Source: DASXVX01 sp036504075
GTDB taxonomy: Bacteria > Bacillota > Sulfobacillia > Symbiobacteriales > Symbiobacteriaceae
Assembly (NCBI GenBank): GCA_036504075.1
Contig: DASXVX010000032.1
Coordinates: forward strand, 124,001 to 188,000
Length of the DNA: 64,000 nucleotides
Direction: 5' to 3'
Below the pieces are notes generated by a model. It ran no database searches. It was not told where the DNA came from and saw only the letters and a list, made by a program, of their open reading frames with translations. Position numbers and translations under genes: made by a program. Below, in pieces: positions 16,058 to 24,595 of this stretch. Each line of letters opens with the position of its first letter. Position 1 is the stretch's first letter.

Positions 16058-16785
16058 AAGTCTCCCTCTTCGTGACATGCCTGGCGGACCATTTCTTCCC
16101 CGAAGTCGGCGAAGCGGTGGTACACCTGCTCCGGCGGCATGGCGTCTCGGTGGATTTTCCTGCCGGCCAGACCTGCTGCGGGCAGCCCGCCTGGAACACC
16201 GGCGAGCAGGAAACGGCGCGGGCCATGGCGGCCCATTATATCCGAACCTTTGAGAACAGCGAGTATGTGGTAATGCCCTCGGGCTCCTGCGGCGGGCACA
16301 TTCGTTATTACTATCCGCAGATGTTCAAGGACGACAAGGCGATGTTCGCCAAGGCGGTCGCCGTGTCGGAGAAGAGCTACGAGTTCACCGAGTTCATGGT
16401 GAAAGTGCTGGGGGTTACCGACGTGGGCGCCCGGTTCAAGGCCAAGGCGACGTACCACTCCTCGTGCCACATGACGCGTGAGCTGGGCGTGCGGGATGAG
16501 CCGCTGGCGATGCTGCGGGCCGTGCGGGACCTGGAACTGGTGGACATGCCCCGGGCGGACTTGTGCTGCGGCTTCGGCGGCGCCTTCTCGGTGAAAATGC
16601 CGGAGATCAGCACGGCCATGGCCGATGAGAAGCTGGGACATGTTGCCTCGACCAAGGCGGACGTGCTGGTCGGCGCCGACGGCGCCTGCCTGATGCACAT
16701 GGCGGGCCGGGCCGAGCGGATCGGCATGAACGTGCGGACCATGCACATCGCGCAGCTCTTGTGGGAAGGGGTGCAGAAGGCATGA
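16054..16785 (+). CDS. lutA: L-lactate utilization iron-sulfur protein LutA
   Basis: A 243-residue protein made of two CCG domains: CLADHFFPEVG, TCCGQPAWNTG, PSGSCGGHIR in the first half and YHSSCHMTRELG, DLCCGFGGAFSV in the second. In the LutABC complex, known from Bacillus subtilis to oxidise L-lactate to pyruvate without a flavin lactate dehydrogenase, LutA is one electron-transfer subunit. The start is ATG 16054, preceded by GGGAGGAG and overlapping the previous stop. Gene order lutA-lutB-lutC with short overlaps is the canonical one. Confidence 0.94.
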   Translation: MKVSLFVTCLADHFFPEVGEAVVHLLRRHGVSVDFPAGQTCCGQPAWNTGEQETARAMAAHYIRTFENSEYVVMPSGSCGGHIRYYYPQMFKDDKAMFAKAVAVSEKSYEFTEFMVKVLGVTDVGARFKAKATYHSSCHMTRELGVRDEPLAMLRAVRDLELVDMPRADLCCGFGGAFSVKMPEISTAMADEKLGHVASTKADVLVGADGACLMHMAGRAERIGMNVRTMHIAQLLWEGVQKA

Positions 16786-18233
16786 CCACCACCTTCCATG
16801 ATCGGGTTGCGAAGGCGCTTGGCGACGAGCATCTGAAGGGCGCCCTGCGTTTTACGACCAACAAGCTTTACAACGGCCGGCTGGGCGCCCTCGCCGACAT
16901 GAACAGCCAGGCCGGGCAGAATATGGCCCTTGGCAGCTTTGACGAGCTGAAGGCGCGGGCGCGGGAAATCAAGGAGCACACACTGGAGCACCTGGATTAT
17001 TACCTGCAGACCGCCGCGGCGAACATCCGGGCGGCGGGCGGAACGGTCCACTTTGCCAAGAATGCCGGTGAAGTCGTCGCGATCTCCGAGGAGATTTGCC
17101 GCCGGCGGGGCGCCAAGCTGGCGATCAAGTCGAAGTCCATGGCCTCGGAAGAGGTCCACCTGAACCACGCCCTGGAAGAAGCCGGCGTACAGGTGGTCGA
17201 GTCCGACCTGGGCGAGTATATCATCCAACTGGCCGGGGAATCGCCGGCCCACCTGGTGATTCCGGCCATCCACAAGACCCGGCAGCAGGTGGCCAAGCTC
17301 TTTGAGGCGGTCGGCGGTCAGCCGCTGACCACCGATACGCCGACGCTGACGGCCTTTGCCCGCAAAGTGCTGCGGAAGATGTTCATGACGGCCGACGTCG
17401 GCTTTACCGGGGCCAACTTCCTGGTGGCCAATACCGGTACGCTTTGCATCGTGACCAACGAAGGCAACGGCCGGCTCACCACCTCGGTGCCGCCGGTCCA
17501 GATTGCGGTCGTAGGCATGGAGAAGCTGGTGCCGAATCTGGAAGACGTGGCGCCGCTGTATGCGCTCCTGCCGAAGAGCGCCACGGGCCAGAAGGTCAGC
17601 ACCTACTTCAACATGATTACGGGACCGCGGCGGCCGGGCGATCCGGACGGGCCGGAAGAGCTGCACGTGATCCTCATGGATAACGGGCGGACCAATATTC
17701 TGGGGTCCAAGTACCACGAAACGCTCTACTGCATCCGCTGCGCCGCCTGTCTCAACGCCTGCCCGGTCTACCGGAACATTGGCGGGCACGCGTACAGCCC
17801 GGTTTACTCCGGACCCATCGGGGCCACGATCATGCCGCTGCTCGACGGGTTCGCCAACTGGGGCGACCTGGCGCAGGCGTCCAGCCTGTGCGGGGCTTGC
17901 ACCGAGGTCTGCCCGGTGGGCATCCACCTGCACGACCACCTGGTCCAGCTACGGGCTGACCTGGCGATGGACGGGAAGGTCCACTGGTTCCAGCGGTTCG
18001 CCATCAGGTCCTGGATGGGCGTCTGGCGGCGGCCCTGGTCCTACCGGCTGGCAAGCAAGATGTCCTACTGGCTGATGCGGCCGTGGGTGAAGAAGCTACC
18101 CAACGGGCGGGAGGTCTGCGAGAGCCTGCCGTTCCCGATTAGCAACTGGACCAATACCCGGAACTTCCCGGCGGCCGCCCGGCGGACGTTCCAGGATCGT
18201 TGGGCCGAACTGCAGGGAGGTGAGGTGAAATGA
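16782..18233 (+). CDS. lutB: L-lactate utilization iron-sulfur protein LutB
   Basis: A 483-residue LutB (YkgF) protein. The N-terminal LUD domain (about 60-290) contains the stretch KSKSMASEEVHLNHALEEAG and the nucleotide/phosphate-like loop TADVGFTGANFLVANTGT. The C-terminus carries two 4Fe-4S motifs (CIRCAACLNACPVYRNIGG at about 316, CGACTEVCPVGIH at about 371) and a membrane-association-like WMGVWRRPWSYRLASKMSYWL tail helix. It starts at ATG 16782 within an ATGA overlap with lutA. Role: part of the LutABC L-lactate oxidation complex. Confidence 0.94.
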   Translation: MTTTFHDRVAKALGDEHLKGALRFTTNKLYNGRLGALADMNSQAGQNMALGSFDELKARAREIKEHTLEHLDYYLQTAAANIRAAGGTVHFAKNAGEVVAISEEICRRRGAKLAIKSKSMASEEVHLNHALEEAGVQVVESDLGEYIIQLAGESPAHLVIPAIHKTRQQVAKLFEAVGGQPLTTDTPTLTAFARKVLRKMFMTADVGFTGANFLVANTGTLCIVTNEGNGRLTTSVPPVQIAVVGMEKLVPNLEDVAPLYALLPKSATGQKVSTYFNMITGPRRPGDPDGPEELHVILMDNGRTNILGSKYHETLYCIRCAACLNACPVYRNIGGHAYSPVYSGPIGATIMPLLDGFANWGDLAQASSLCGACTEVCPVGIHLHDHLVQLRADLAMDGKVHWFQRFAIRSWMGVWRRPWSYRLASKMSYWLMRPWVKKLPNGREVCESLPFPISNWTNTRNFPAAARRTFQDRWAELQGGEVK

Positions 18234-18919
18234 CCACCGAAAAGGAGTTTCTGGCTGCGGTCTCCAGCCGGCTGGGCCGGAAAGAGGTCATTTCCCGCCC
18301 CAACTGGGCGCCCGCAAAGCCACTCCCGACGTTCGGGCTGACCGATCCGAACGCCCTGGCCGACCGGTTTGCGGCTGAACTTGACCTCCTGAAGGCCAGC
18401 GTGTACCGGGCGGGGTCTGCCGGGGAAGTCGCGGGTATCGTCATCTCGATTCTCCAGGCGGCGGGGCTCAAGGGCTCGGTGGTCCGCTGGGCGGACCCGA
18501 CCCTGGAGGGGCTCGGGCTCGACGAAGCGCTTACGGCGGGGGGCTACGAGGTTGTGCCGTTCACGCCGGGCGCCGAGGGCTTGGTGCAGACCGCCGAGCA
18601 GTCGGTGGCGGGCATCACCGGCGTTGACCTGGCGATTGCCGAGAGCGGCACCATCGTGCTGGGGAGCCACCGGTGGGGCGACGCCAAAGCGGCCGGCCGG
18701 GGCCGGGTCGTCAGCCTGCTGCCGCCGGTCCACATCGCCCTCGTGCGGAAAGAGCAACTGGTGTACAGTTCGGCGGACTTCTTCCGGAAGCTGTCGGCGA
18801 GCGGCCCGCTGCCGTCGCAGGTCATCTTCGCTTCGGGGCCGAGCCGTAGCGCCGACATCGAGAACGACCTGTCAATCGGGGTCCACGGCCCCGGCCAGGA
18901 GCATGTGATTGTTCTTTAA
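18230..18919 (+). CDS. lutC: L-lactate utilization protein LutC
   Basis: A 229-residue LUD-domain protein, the third LutABC component. Conserved pieces include DLAIAESGTIVLGS (about 143-156) and RVVSLLPPVHIALVRKEQLV, close to the matching segment of LutB; the C-terminus GPSRSADIENDLSIGVHGP is the family signature. It overlaps lutB by four bases and is the last gene of the lactate operon: a GC-rich hairpin follows within 30 bases. Confidence 0.94.
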   Translation: MTTEKEFLAAVSSRLGRKEVISRPNWAPAKPLPTFGLTDPNALADRFAAELDLLKASVYRAGSAGEVAGIVISILQAAGLKGSVVRWADPTLEGLGLDEALTAGGYEVVPFTPGAEGLVQTAEQSVAGITGVDLAIAESGTIVLGSHRWGDAKAAGRGRVVSLLPPVHIALVRKEQLVYSSADFFRKLSASGPLPSQVIFASGPSRSADIENDLSIGVHGPGQEHVIVL

Positions 18920-18943
18920 CCCGTGAGCGATTGTGGTGGAAGG

Positions 18944-18969
18944 GGCCGGGCTGCGGGGGCAGCCCGGCC
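18944..18969 (+). terminator. GC-rich hairpin after the lactate operon
   Basis: A stem of 11 bp (GGCCGGGCTGC / GCAGCCCGGCC) begins 25 bases after the lutC stop. There is no T-run, so termination may be partial or Rho-assisted. Confidence 0.45.
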
Positions 18970-19026
18970 TCGCCGCGACTGACTTCGTCAGCCGCGGAAG
19001 ATATTTCGAAAGTTCTGCTTCCGGGG

Positions 19027-20113
19027 GTGACGGATGTGGACAGGCGGTGGTGGCCGGCGCTGCTCCTGGTGCTACTGCCGGGCTTGAGCGGCGTGGCCCT
19101 GGCGAACGGGGGGCCGTTTGGGGCTTCACTGGGAGGGGCCGGCGGTGTCCTCGCGCCGGCAGGGAGTATGCCGGTGGGCGTGGTGCGAGAGCAGTTGACG
19201 CTGGACCTTCGGGCGGGGGCGCTCATCAGCGCGACCTACCTGCTGGAGAACCAGTCGGACCAGGCGCTGGATGTGCCCGTTGCCTTCGCGGTCCCGACGT
19301 ATCATTTGGACGTCGACAGCCCGCCCCTGCAAGCCTGGGTCGACGGCCAGCCTCTGACGGTGGCCCGTCCAAAAGCAGAAGTGGTGCTGGATGACGCGGA
19401 AGACGCGGTGCTGCCGCACTGGCTGGACGCCTTTACCGGGCAGGCCTACAAGCCGGGTTGGATGGGCCGGGAGCCCAGGACGGTGTTCTTCACGTTTACG
19501 GTCTCCTTCGCGCCTCGCCAGCAGCGGAGCCTGAAAGTGGAGTACTTCCCGAGCACCGGGGTCGACAACACCCGGTTCTTCAAGGGCAAAGTCGAGCGGT
19601 GGGACTACCCTGCTGCTCCCGGCCCGGCACTGGGCCTCCTTCGGGGAGTTGCGGGTGGAAGTGCTGGCGCCGGAGCAGCGGCTCATCCGCGCTGACCCGG
19701 CCCTGTCCCAGCGGGGGACGGACCGGTACGAAGCCACGTTTGCCGGGCTTCCGGACCGGAACCTGAGCGTTTTCGTGGCGCCGGTGCGGGGCGGTTTCGG
19801 GTATCTCTCCTCCTGGTGGTTGCGGCGGACGGTCCGCCCGTGGTTACTGATACTCATTGCCGTGGGCGGCGGCGTTCTGGCGGGCTGGCTGATCCGGTCA
19901 TCCAAGCCGCTGGTGAGCGGAACGGGCACAGTGCTGCGCGTGGTGGTTCCTGCCTTCGTGGTACTGGCGTCGCCCTTGTATATGTTTCAGCCAAACGGCA
20001 TCAGCGCAGCGGAGTCCATGTTCGCTTTCATGCCGGCCGCCGTCGGGGTGAACCTGTCGGCCGTGTGGCTGGTGCGCAGGCTGCGGCCCATAAGCAAAGC
20101 GGGGTTGCCTTAG
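19027..20113 (+). pseudogene. Exported membrane-anchored protein, frameshifted
   Basis: A single reading frame runs from GTG 19027 (signal peptide ending GVALANGG) through an extracytoplasmic beta-rich part (PVGVVREQLTLDLRAGALISATYLLENQ style) to about base 19605, where it goes out of frame. The +1 frame continues naturally with LLLPARHWASFGELRVEVL and ends at 20113 with two hydrophobic helices (about 19837-19900 and 19930-20000). A one-base deletion (or two-base insertion) near 19600-19612 explains both halves. It may be a true pseudogene or a sequencing error. The fold loosely recalls DUF4424-like or VIT-like exported proteins, but I do not assign a family. Confidence 0.65.
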
Positions 20114-20188
20114 GTGGCAATCGGTGCGAACGGGCCAGACAGCCGGGCCATATGCTGGAGCAGACAGCAAACAGCGAGGTGGACTGGT

Positions 20189-20497
20189 TTGCCTGCTAGC
20201 AACATCGACCACGGCGGGGGCAGCCCGCTGCAGTGCCTTTCCGGGGTCGTGTTCATCCGAGCGAGCAACGTCATCGGGGCGACGAACGGCGTTCTGTTCA
20301 CCAACGGCATCAGCATTCCCATCCGGCAGGTCCCGGGGCCGTCGCTGCGGGGTCCGGCGTTGTCATCCGTCGGCCAGCAATTCGCTACGCTGTGCGGGAC
20401 GTTCATCCCGGATCGGAACCAGGCCGTCTTCAATGTGCAGGTGGTTATCCCGCGAGGCGGAGCCGGCTCGGGCGACGTGGGGAGTCCGGGAATATAG
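20189..20497 (+). CDS. Small hypothetical beta-rich protein
   Basis: A 102-residue protein. TTG 20189 is taken as start because GAGGTGG stands six bases upstream; a GTG at 20114 has no such site. The core (SGVVFIRASNVIGATNGVLF, IPIRQVPGPSLRG, FIPDRNQAVFNVQVVIPR) has alternating hydrophobic residues typical of a small beta barrel. No signal peptide or family recognised. It is followed at once by a good terminator, which supports a real gene end. Confidence 0.45.
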   Translation: MPASNIDHGGGSPLQCLSGVVFIRASNVIGATNGVLFTNGISIPIRQVPGPSLRGPALSSVGQQFATLCGTFIPDRNQAVFNVQVVIPRGGAGSGDVGSPGI

Positions 20498-20508
20498 GCG
20501 TATAGGAG

Positions 20509-20538
20509 GCCGGTGGGGCGATCCCACCGGCTTTGTTT
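20509..20538 (+). terminator. Intrinsic terminator
   Basis: GCCGGTGGG-GCGAT-CCCACCGGC followed by TTTGTTT: a perfect 9-bp stem with T-rich tail, 11 bases after the stop of the small gene. Confidence 0.88.
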
Positions 20539-20667
20539 ATACTCGTTGTGACTGTTGTTTCGTGGGTTGTTAATCCCCGATTTGGGACTTTAGGCTCATT
20601 CACATAAGGCAAACTTACCAGTAGTATGTAATATACTCGTAACCAATATGGGAAAGGGTGGTCTCCT

Positions 20668-22098
20668 ATGCGCCGTCGTCTTGCCACGAGCCTTACTGCG
20701 GCAGGCCTATTCGTCCTCTTCTTCGCCACGCCCGCTCTCGCGGAGACCCCCACGCTCGTAGTGAATGGGTTTCAGGTGGAGACCCCGGTTCAGCCGGTCG
20801 TAGTCGATGGTCGGACCCTGTTCCCAGTCCGAGCACTTGCAGAGAGTCTGGGTGCAGACGTCACGTGGGAGCCTGACACCCATACGGTCGTTGTGACCCT
20901 AGGTGACAAAGTCGTCCGGATTCCGGTAGACAGCCAGTACGCCTCGGTAAATGGCAGCGTAGTGCCTCTGGATGTGCCGGCCCGGATTGTTGAAGGGAAG
21001 ACGATGCTGCCGCTGCGGTTCGTGGCGGAGGCACTGGGTGCCGGTGTCCAGTGGAATCAAGATAAGGGCACCATCGATGTGAACAACGCCGCAACGCCGG
21101 ATGCTCTGCCGCCGTTGCCACGGGGCGCACAGTTTCAGGACGACGGCAGCCTGCTGCTGAAAGATGGAACAGTGCTGCGGCAGCAGACTTCTGAACCGGC
21201 GGTGCAACCAGGACCGGGGCCTGCGGGTGGGCCAGGGGTCCAGCCAGGACCGGGGCCTGCGGGTGGGCCAGAGGTCCAGCCAGGACCGGGGCCTGCGGGT
21301 GGGCCGGGGGTTCAGCCGGGACCGGGGCCTGCGGGTGGTCAACCTGGCGGCACGGCGGGAAAGCCGCCGAAGCAGCCGCTTTTTCCGCCCGGGTCTGTCG
21401 TGCAACCGGACGGAAGTGTCAAACTGCCGGATGGCTCGAGTCTGTCCGCTCAGGACGCAGGCAAGAAGTTATTTGGCCCGGGGCAGGCTCGTCCTGACCT
21501 GCCGCCTGGTGCTCAAGGCCAGGGCGGCGGAGGCACCACGTTTACCCAACAGAAGCCGGCCGATCTGACCTTTATGAACGATGGAAGTGTAAAGCTACCG
21601 GACGGCAAGGTAATCACACCGGACGATGCTAAGCGTTTGTTTGGGTCCAACGGAGGACCCGGCGGTCCGCCGCTCGGCCCGAACGGCCAGCCGTTCCAGC
21701 CGAAGCCCGGCGAGCCTGGGCAGCCCGGCCCGAACGGCCAGCCGTTCCAGCCGAAGCCCGGCGAGCCTGGGCAGCCTGGCCCGAACGGCCAGCCGTTCCA
21801 GCCGAAGCCTGGTGAGCCTGGGCAGCCCGGCCCGAACGGCCAGCCGTTCCCGCCGAAGCCCGGCGAGCCCGGGCAGCCCGGCCCGAACGGCCAGCCGTTC
21901 CAGCCGAAGCCCGGCGAGCCTGGGCAGCCTGGCCCTAACCCTGGTGGCCCCGGCCCTAACCCTGGCGGCCCCGGCCCTAACCCTGGCGGCCCTGGCCCTA
22001 ACCCTGGCGGCCCCGGCCCTAACCCTGGCGGTCCCGGCCCTAACCCTGGCGGCCCCGGCCCTAACCCTGGCGGTCCCGGCCCTGGTCCCCGGAATTAG
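20668..22098 (+). CDS. Exported copper-amine-oxidase-N domain protein with collagen-like tail
   Basis: A 476-residue secreted protein. A signal peptide ends at PALAET (about 26). Residues 28-130 form the copper amine oxidase N-terminal domain found in many Firmicute wall proteins (VVVDGRTLFPVRALAESLGA and GKTMLPLRFVAEALGAGVQW, the two repeated lobes). Two short modules of the type PDGSVKLPDGSSLS follow. The rest is Gly/Pro/Gln-rich and built from three successive repeat families (listed separately), ending GPGPRN with no membrane anchor or sortase motif. The start ATG 20668 follows GGAAAGGGTGG. The name reflects domain homology; no amine oxidase activity is expected. Confidence 0.88.
   Translation: MRRRLATSLTAAGLFVLFFATPALAETPTLVVNGFQVETPVQPVVVDGRTLFPVRALAESLGADVTWEPDTHTVVVTLGDKVVRIPVDSQYASVNGSVVPLDVPARIVEGKTMLPLRFVAEALGAGVQWNQDKGTIDVNNAATPDALPPLPRGAQFQDDGSLLLKDGTVLRQQTSEPAVQPGPGPAGGPGVQPGPGPAGGPEVQPGPGPAGGPGVQPGPGPAGGQPGGTAGKPPKQPLFPPGSVVQPDGSVKLPDGSSLSAQDAGKKLFGPGQARPDLPPGAQGQGGGGTTFTQQKPADLTFMNDGSVKLPDGKVITPDDAKRLFGSNGGPGGPPLGPNGQPFQPKPGEPGQPGPNGQPFQPKPGEPGQPGPNGQPFQPKPGEPGQPGPNGQPFPPKPGEPGQPGPNGQPFQPKPGEPGQPGPNPGGPGPNPGGPGPNPGGPGPNPGGPGPNPGGPGPNPGGPGPNPGGPGPGPRN
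21199..21342 (+). repeat. 36-bp repeats coding a 12-residue GVQPGPGPAGGP unit
   Basis: Four in-frame copies, nearly identical at the DNA level, inside the surface protein gene. Confidence 0.85.
21676..21930 (+). repeat. 51-bp repeats coding a 17-residue GPNGQPFQPKPGEPGQP unit
   Basis: Five in-frame copies with only a few silent or conservative changes (one has P for Q), so recently expanded. Confidence 0.9.
21931..22080 (+). repeat. 21-bp repeats coding a GPNPGGP unit
   Basis: Seven in-frame copies forming the collagen-like end of the surface protein. Confidence 0.9.
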
Positions 22099-22109
22099 TC
22101 CACATTCAA

Positions 22110-22146
22110 GGAGCGTCCGCCGATCAAATCGGCGGACGCTCCCTTT
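22110..22146 (+). terminator. Strong intrinsic terminator of the collagen-like gene
   Basis: GGAGCGTCCGCCGAT-CAA-ATCGGCGGACGCTCC followed by CTTTT; 15-bp perfect stem 12 bases after the stop. Confidence 0.93.
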
Positions 22147-22157
22147 TGTATGCATGC

Positions 22158-22201
22158 CTCAAGAAAGAAGCCGTGCACGGAGTTTCCCTCCGCCACGGCT
22201 T
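22158..22201 (-). terminator. Terminator of the ABC transporter operon
   Basis: Minus-strand AAGCCGTG...CGGAG-GGAAA-CTCCG...CACGGCTT with TCTTTCTT tail, 19 bases beyond the permease stop. Confidence 0.8.
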
Positions 22202-22219
22202 CGCCCGTTTGACCGGGAA

Positions 22220-22993
22220 TCAACTGCCAATTAGCTTTCGCCGCATCAATACCACTGGCCACGGCAGCAAAATTGCGGCTACCACGGCCAGCCAGGCTGC
22301 GTCGGCAAGCACATGGACCGGTTGCCCCAGGACCAACTCCCGCGACAGTCGCACCGCGTGCATGAGCGGCGTGAACCAGGCGACAATTTGGGCGGCCTTC
22401 GGAAAGGTCTCAATCGGGAAGAAGATGCCAGCGAAAATGAACTGGGGCGTCAACGTGAGGGTGATGTAGTAGTTAAAGTTGTCGATGTTGGCGACCAGGG
22501 AGGCCACGATCATGCCGGCCGCGGCGAAAACCAGCCCCTCCAGCAAGGCCGCCGGGGGGACCAGCAGGGCAGTCCAGTGGAAGCCCGGCACCAGCCGGAA
22601 CATGAAGATGGCGCTGAGGATGATGGTACCGCTCAGTACAGCCTTGGTCGCGCCGTAAAGCAGTTCCCCGGCGACCACTTCGTCCAGGCTGATGGGCGTG
22701 GCTGTGATGGCGTCAAACGTCTTCTGAAACTCCATCCGGATGTAGCTGCCGAATGTACACTCAAAGCTGGCGGCAAACATGGCTGACTGGGCGATGATGC
22801 CCGGTGCGATGAAGGCCACGAAGGGCAGGCCGTTCAGCTCCTTGACGAACTGGCCCACGCCGAAACCCATGCCGAAGAGGAAGAGTAGCGGCTCCACCAG
22901 CCCGGAGACGACGTTGGACCAGACGAACCGCCGAAAGACCAGCATATTGCGCTGCCAGACTTTTAGAAAGCGCCAGGTGAGGTTGAGGTGCAT
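22220..22993 (-). CDS. ABC-2 type transporter permease
   Basis: A 257-residue membrane permease of the ABC-2 (NodJ/DrrB-like) family with about six helices. The start ATG 22993 is preceded by GCAGGAGGA; an open frame extends upstream but belongs to the antisense of the ATPase gene. Hallmarks: LVEPLLFLFGMGFGVG near residue 35 and the C-terminal FAGIFFPIETFPKAAQIVAW-TPLMHAVRLSREL segment typical of exporters. It pairs with the ATPase four bases upstream to form an efflux system; the substrate (drug, lipid or polysaccharide) is unknown. Confidence 0.9.
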   Translation of the reverse strand: MHLNLTWRFLKVWQRNMLVFRRFVWSNVVSGLVEPLLFLFGMGFGVGQFVKELNGLPFVAFIAPGIIAQSAMFAASFECTFGSYIRMEFQKTFDAITATPISLDEVVAGELLYGATKAVLSGTIILSAIFMFRLVPGFHWTALLVPPAALLEGLVFAAAGMIVASLVANIDNFNYYITLTLTPQFIFAGIFFPIETFPKAAQIVAWFTPLMHAVRLSRELVLGQPVHVLADAAWLAVVAAILLPWPVVLMRRKLIGS

Positions 22994-22997
22994 GGCG

Positions 22998-23927
22998 TTA
23001 ATCCTCCTGCAGCGCTCGGCCTGCCAGCCGGAGGAAAACGTCCTCCAACGTGGTGGGCCGGGCCTGGTAGCTGATGATCGGCAAAGACTGGCGCAGGCGG
23101 GAGGTGAGCGCTTCGGCCTCCGCCTGGCCGGGCAGGTAGCAGACCAGCGTGTCGCCGATTTCTTCGTGCGGGGCATCGCCGGCGGCCGCCAGGGCGGCCG
23201 CATGGTGGGCCGGGTCCAGCCGCAGTTCCAGCGCCCACGGGCCGGCGTGGCGGGCCACCAACTCTGCCGGGGATCCCAGAGTAAGCACCCGGCCCCGGTC
23301 GACAATGACCAACCGGTCGCAAAGCTGGGCCGCCTCGTCCATGTAGTGCGTGGTGAGAATCAGGGTGACGCCCCGGGCCTTCAACTCCCGCAGCCGGCTC
23401 CAGACGACGTGGCGGGCCTGTGGGTCGAGGCCGGTGGAGGGCTCGTCCAGAATCAGCATCTCGGGCCGGTTAATCAGCCCGCGGGCGATGACCAGCCGCC
23501 GCTTCATGCCGCCGGAGAGCTTCCCGACGTTGACATTTGCCTTCTCTTCAAGCTGGACGAACTTGAGCAAATCCGCAGCCCGGCTCCGGGCTTCGGCGGT
23601 GGGGATGCCAAAGTAGCGGGCGTACACCAGCAAGTTCTCCAGAACGGAGAAATCGGGGTCCAAATTGTCTTCCTGAGGCACAACCCCGATGCGCCCCTTG
23701 ATGGCCCGCATCTCCCGCCTTGCATCCAGACCGAGCACGGTCAGTTGGCCGGACGTAATGGGCGTGCGGCCGTAGATCATTTTCATGGTGGTGGACTTGC
23801 CGGCCCCGTTGGGGCCGAGGAAGCCGAAACACTCGCCGGGCTGGATTTCCAGGTCCAGGGCGTTCACGGCGATGAGGTCGCCGTACTGCTTGGTGAGGCT
23901 TCTGGCGGCGACGGCGGGTGTGGTCAT
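22998..23927 (-). CDS. ABC transporter ATP-binding protein (NodI/drug-export type)
   Basis: A 309-residue ATPase. Walker A GPNGAGKST (about 41-49), Q-loop PQED, signature LSGGMKRRL (about 139), Walker B MLILDEPSTGLDP and the switch histidine in TTHYMDEA are complete, and a C-terminal extension of about 80 residues is typical for DrrA/NodI exporters. ATG 23927 is chosen for the GGGAGGAAG site upstream. It follows mocA by 62 bases in which CTTTTTTACTATAG suggests a local promoter, so it may be transcribed separately from the maturation genes. Confidence 0.93.
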   Translation of the reverse strand: MTTPAVAARSLTKQYGDLIAVNALDLEIQPGECFGFLGPNGAGKSTTMKMIYGRTPITSGQLTVLGLDARREMRAIKGRIGVVPQEDNLDPDFSVLENLLVYARYFGIPTAEARSRAADLLKFVQLEEKANVNVGKLSGGMKRRLVIARGLINRPEMLILDEPSTGLDPQARHVVWSRLRELKARGVTLILTTHYMDEAAQLCDRLVIVDRGRVLTLGSPAELVARHAGPWALELRLDPAHHAAALAAAGDAPHEEIGDTLVCYLPGQAEAEALTSRLRQSLPIISYQARPTTLEDVFLRLAGRALQED

Positions 23928-23989
23928 CTGTCTTCCTCCCGGGGGTCTCTGGCAGTCCTTTTTTACTATAGAACACGCGTTCGGATCCG

Positions 23990-24595
23990 TCAAGCATCCG
24001 GAGCGGGGGCGTGGCGGGAATATTCTTCGGGCGTGTCAAGGTCGATGCGGACCCCCGGGCAGTCCACCGGCAGTTCCAGCACCCGGTGCGGGTGGTGCAG
24101 AAGCATCCCCCGCAGACCTACATCGGCGGGCGGGGCGCTCAACGCTTCAGCTGCCAGGGCGGCGGGCAGCAGCACGGGATTGCCGCGCCGGCCATCCCAG
24201 ACCGGCACGCAGATCCGGTCGGGCGCCCAGGCCTGCATCAGGCCGGCGTAAACCCGGGGTTCGACCAGAGGCATGTCGCCCAGCGCGACAAAAAAGCCGT
24301 CCAGTCCGGGCGGCAGCGCGGCGAGGCCCGCCTGCACCGACGTGAGCATCCCTTCGGCCCACCGGGGGTTTTCTATGAAGCACACGCCGGCACCCGTCGC
24401 GGGCACGGATCGGCAGGCGGCCTCCACCCGGGCGGCATCGCGGCCGGTCACGACGATAATCTGCGAGACGGGCGCCCCGCAGGCGGCCGCCAGTGCGGCC
24501 CCGACCACGGTCGTCTGGCCCCAGGGCAGCAGCAGCTTATGCTCCCCCATTCGTCGGGAGCCGCCGGCGGCCAGGAGTACGATCGCGGCCCTCAT
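23990..24595 (-). CDS. MocA-like molybdenum cofactor nucleotidyltransferase
   Basis: A 201-residue MobA-like NTP transferase. The nucleotide-binding motif LAAGGSRRMGEHKLLLPWG (8-26) and the metal/nucleotide site GDMPLVEP (about 106) define the family. MocA adds CMP to the molybdopterin cofactor used by molybdenum hydroxylases. It overlaps the upstream YqeB-type gene by four bases (ATGA), and lies at the end of the xanthine-dehydrogenase island, which fits. A purely GTP-using relative is possible but context favours the MocA class. Confidence 0.87.
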   Translation of the reverse strand: MRAAIVLLAAGGSRRMGEHKLLLPWGQTTVVGAALAAACGAPVSQIIVVTGRDAARVEAACRSVPATGAGVCFIENPRWAEGMLTSVQAGLAALPPGLDGFFVALGDMPLVEPRVYAGLMQAWAPDRICVPVWDGRRGNPVLLPAALAAEALSAPPADVGLRGMLLHHPHRVLELPVDCPGVRIDLDTPEEYSRHAPAPDA

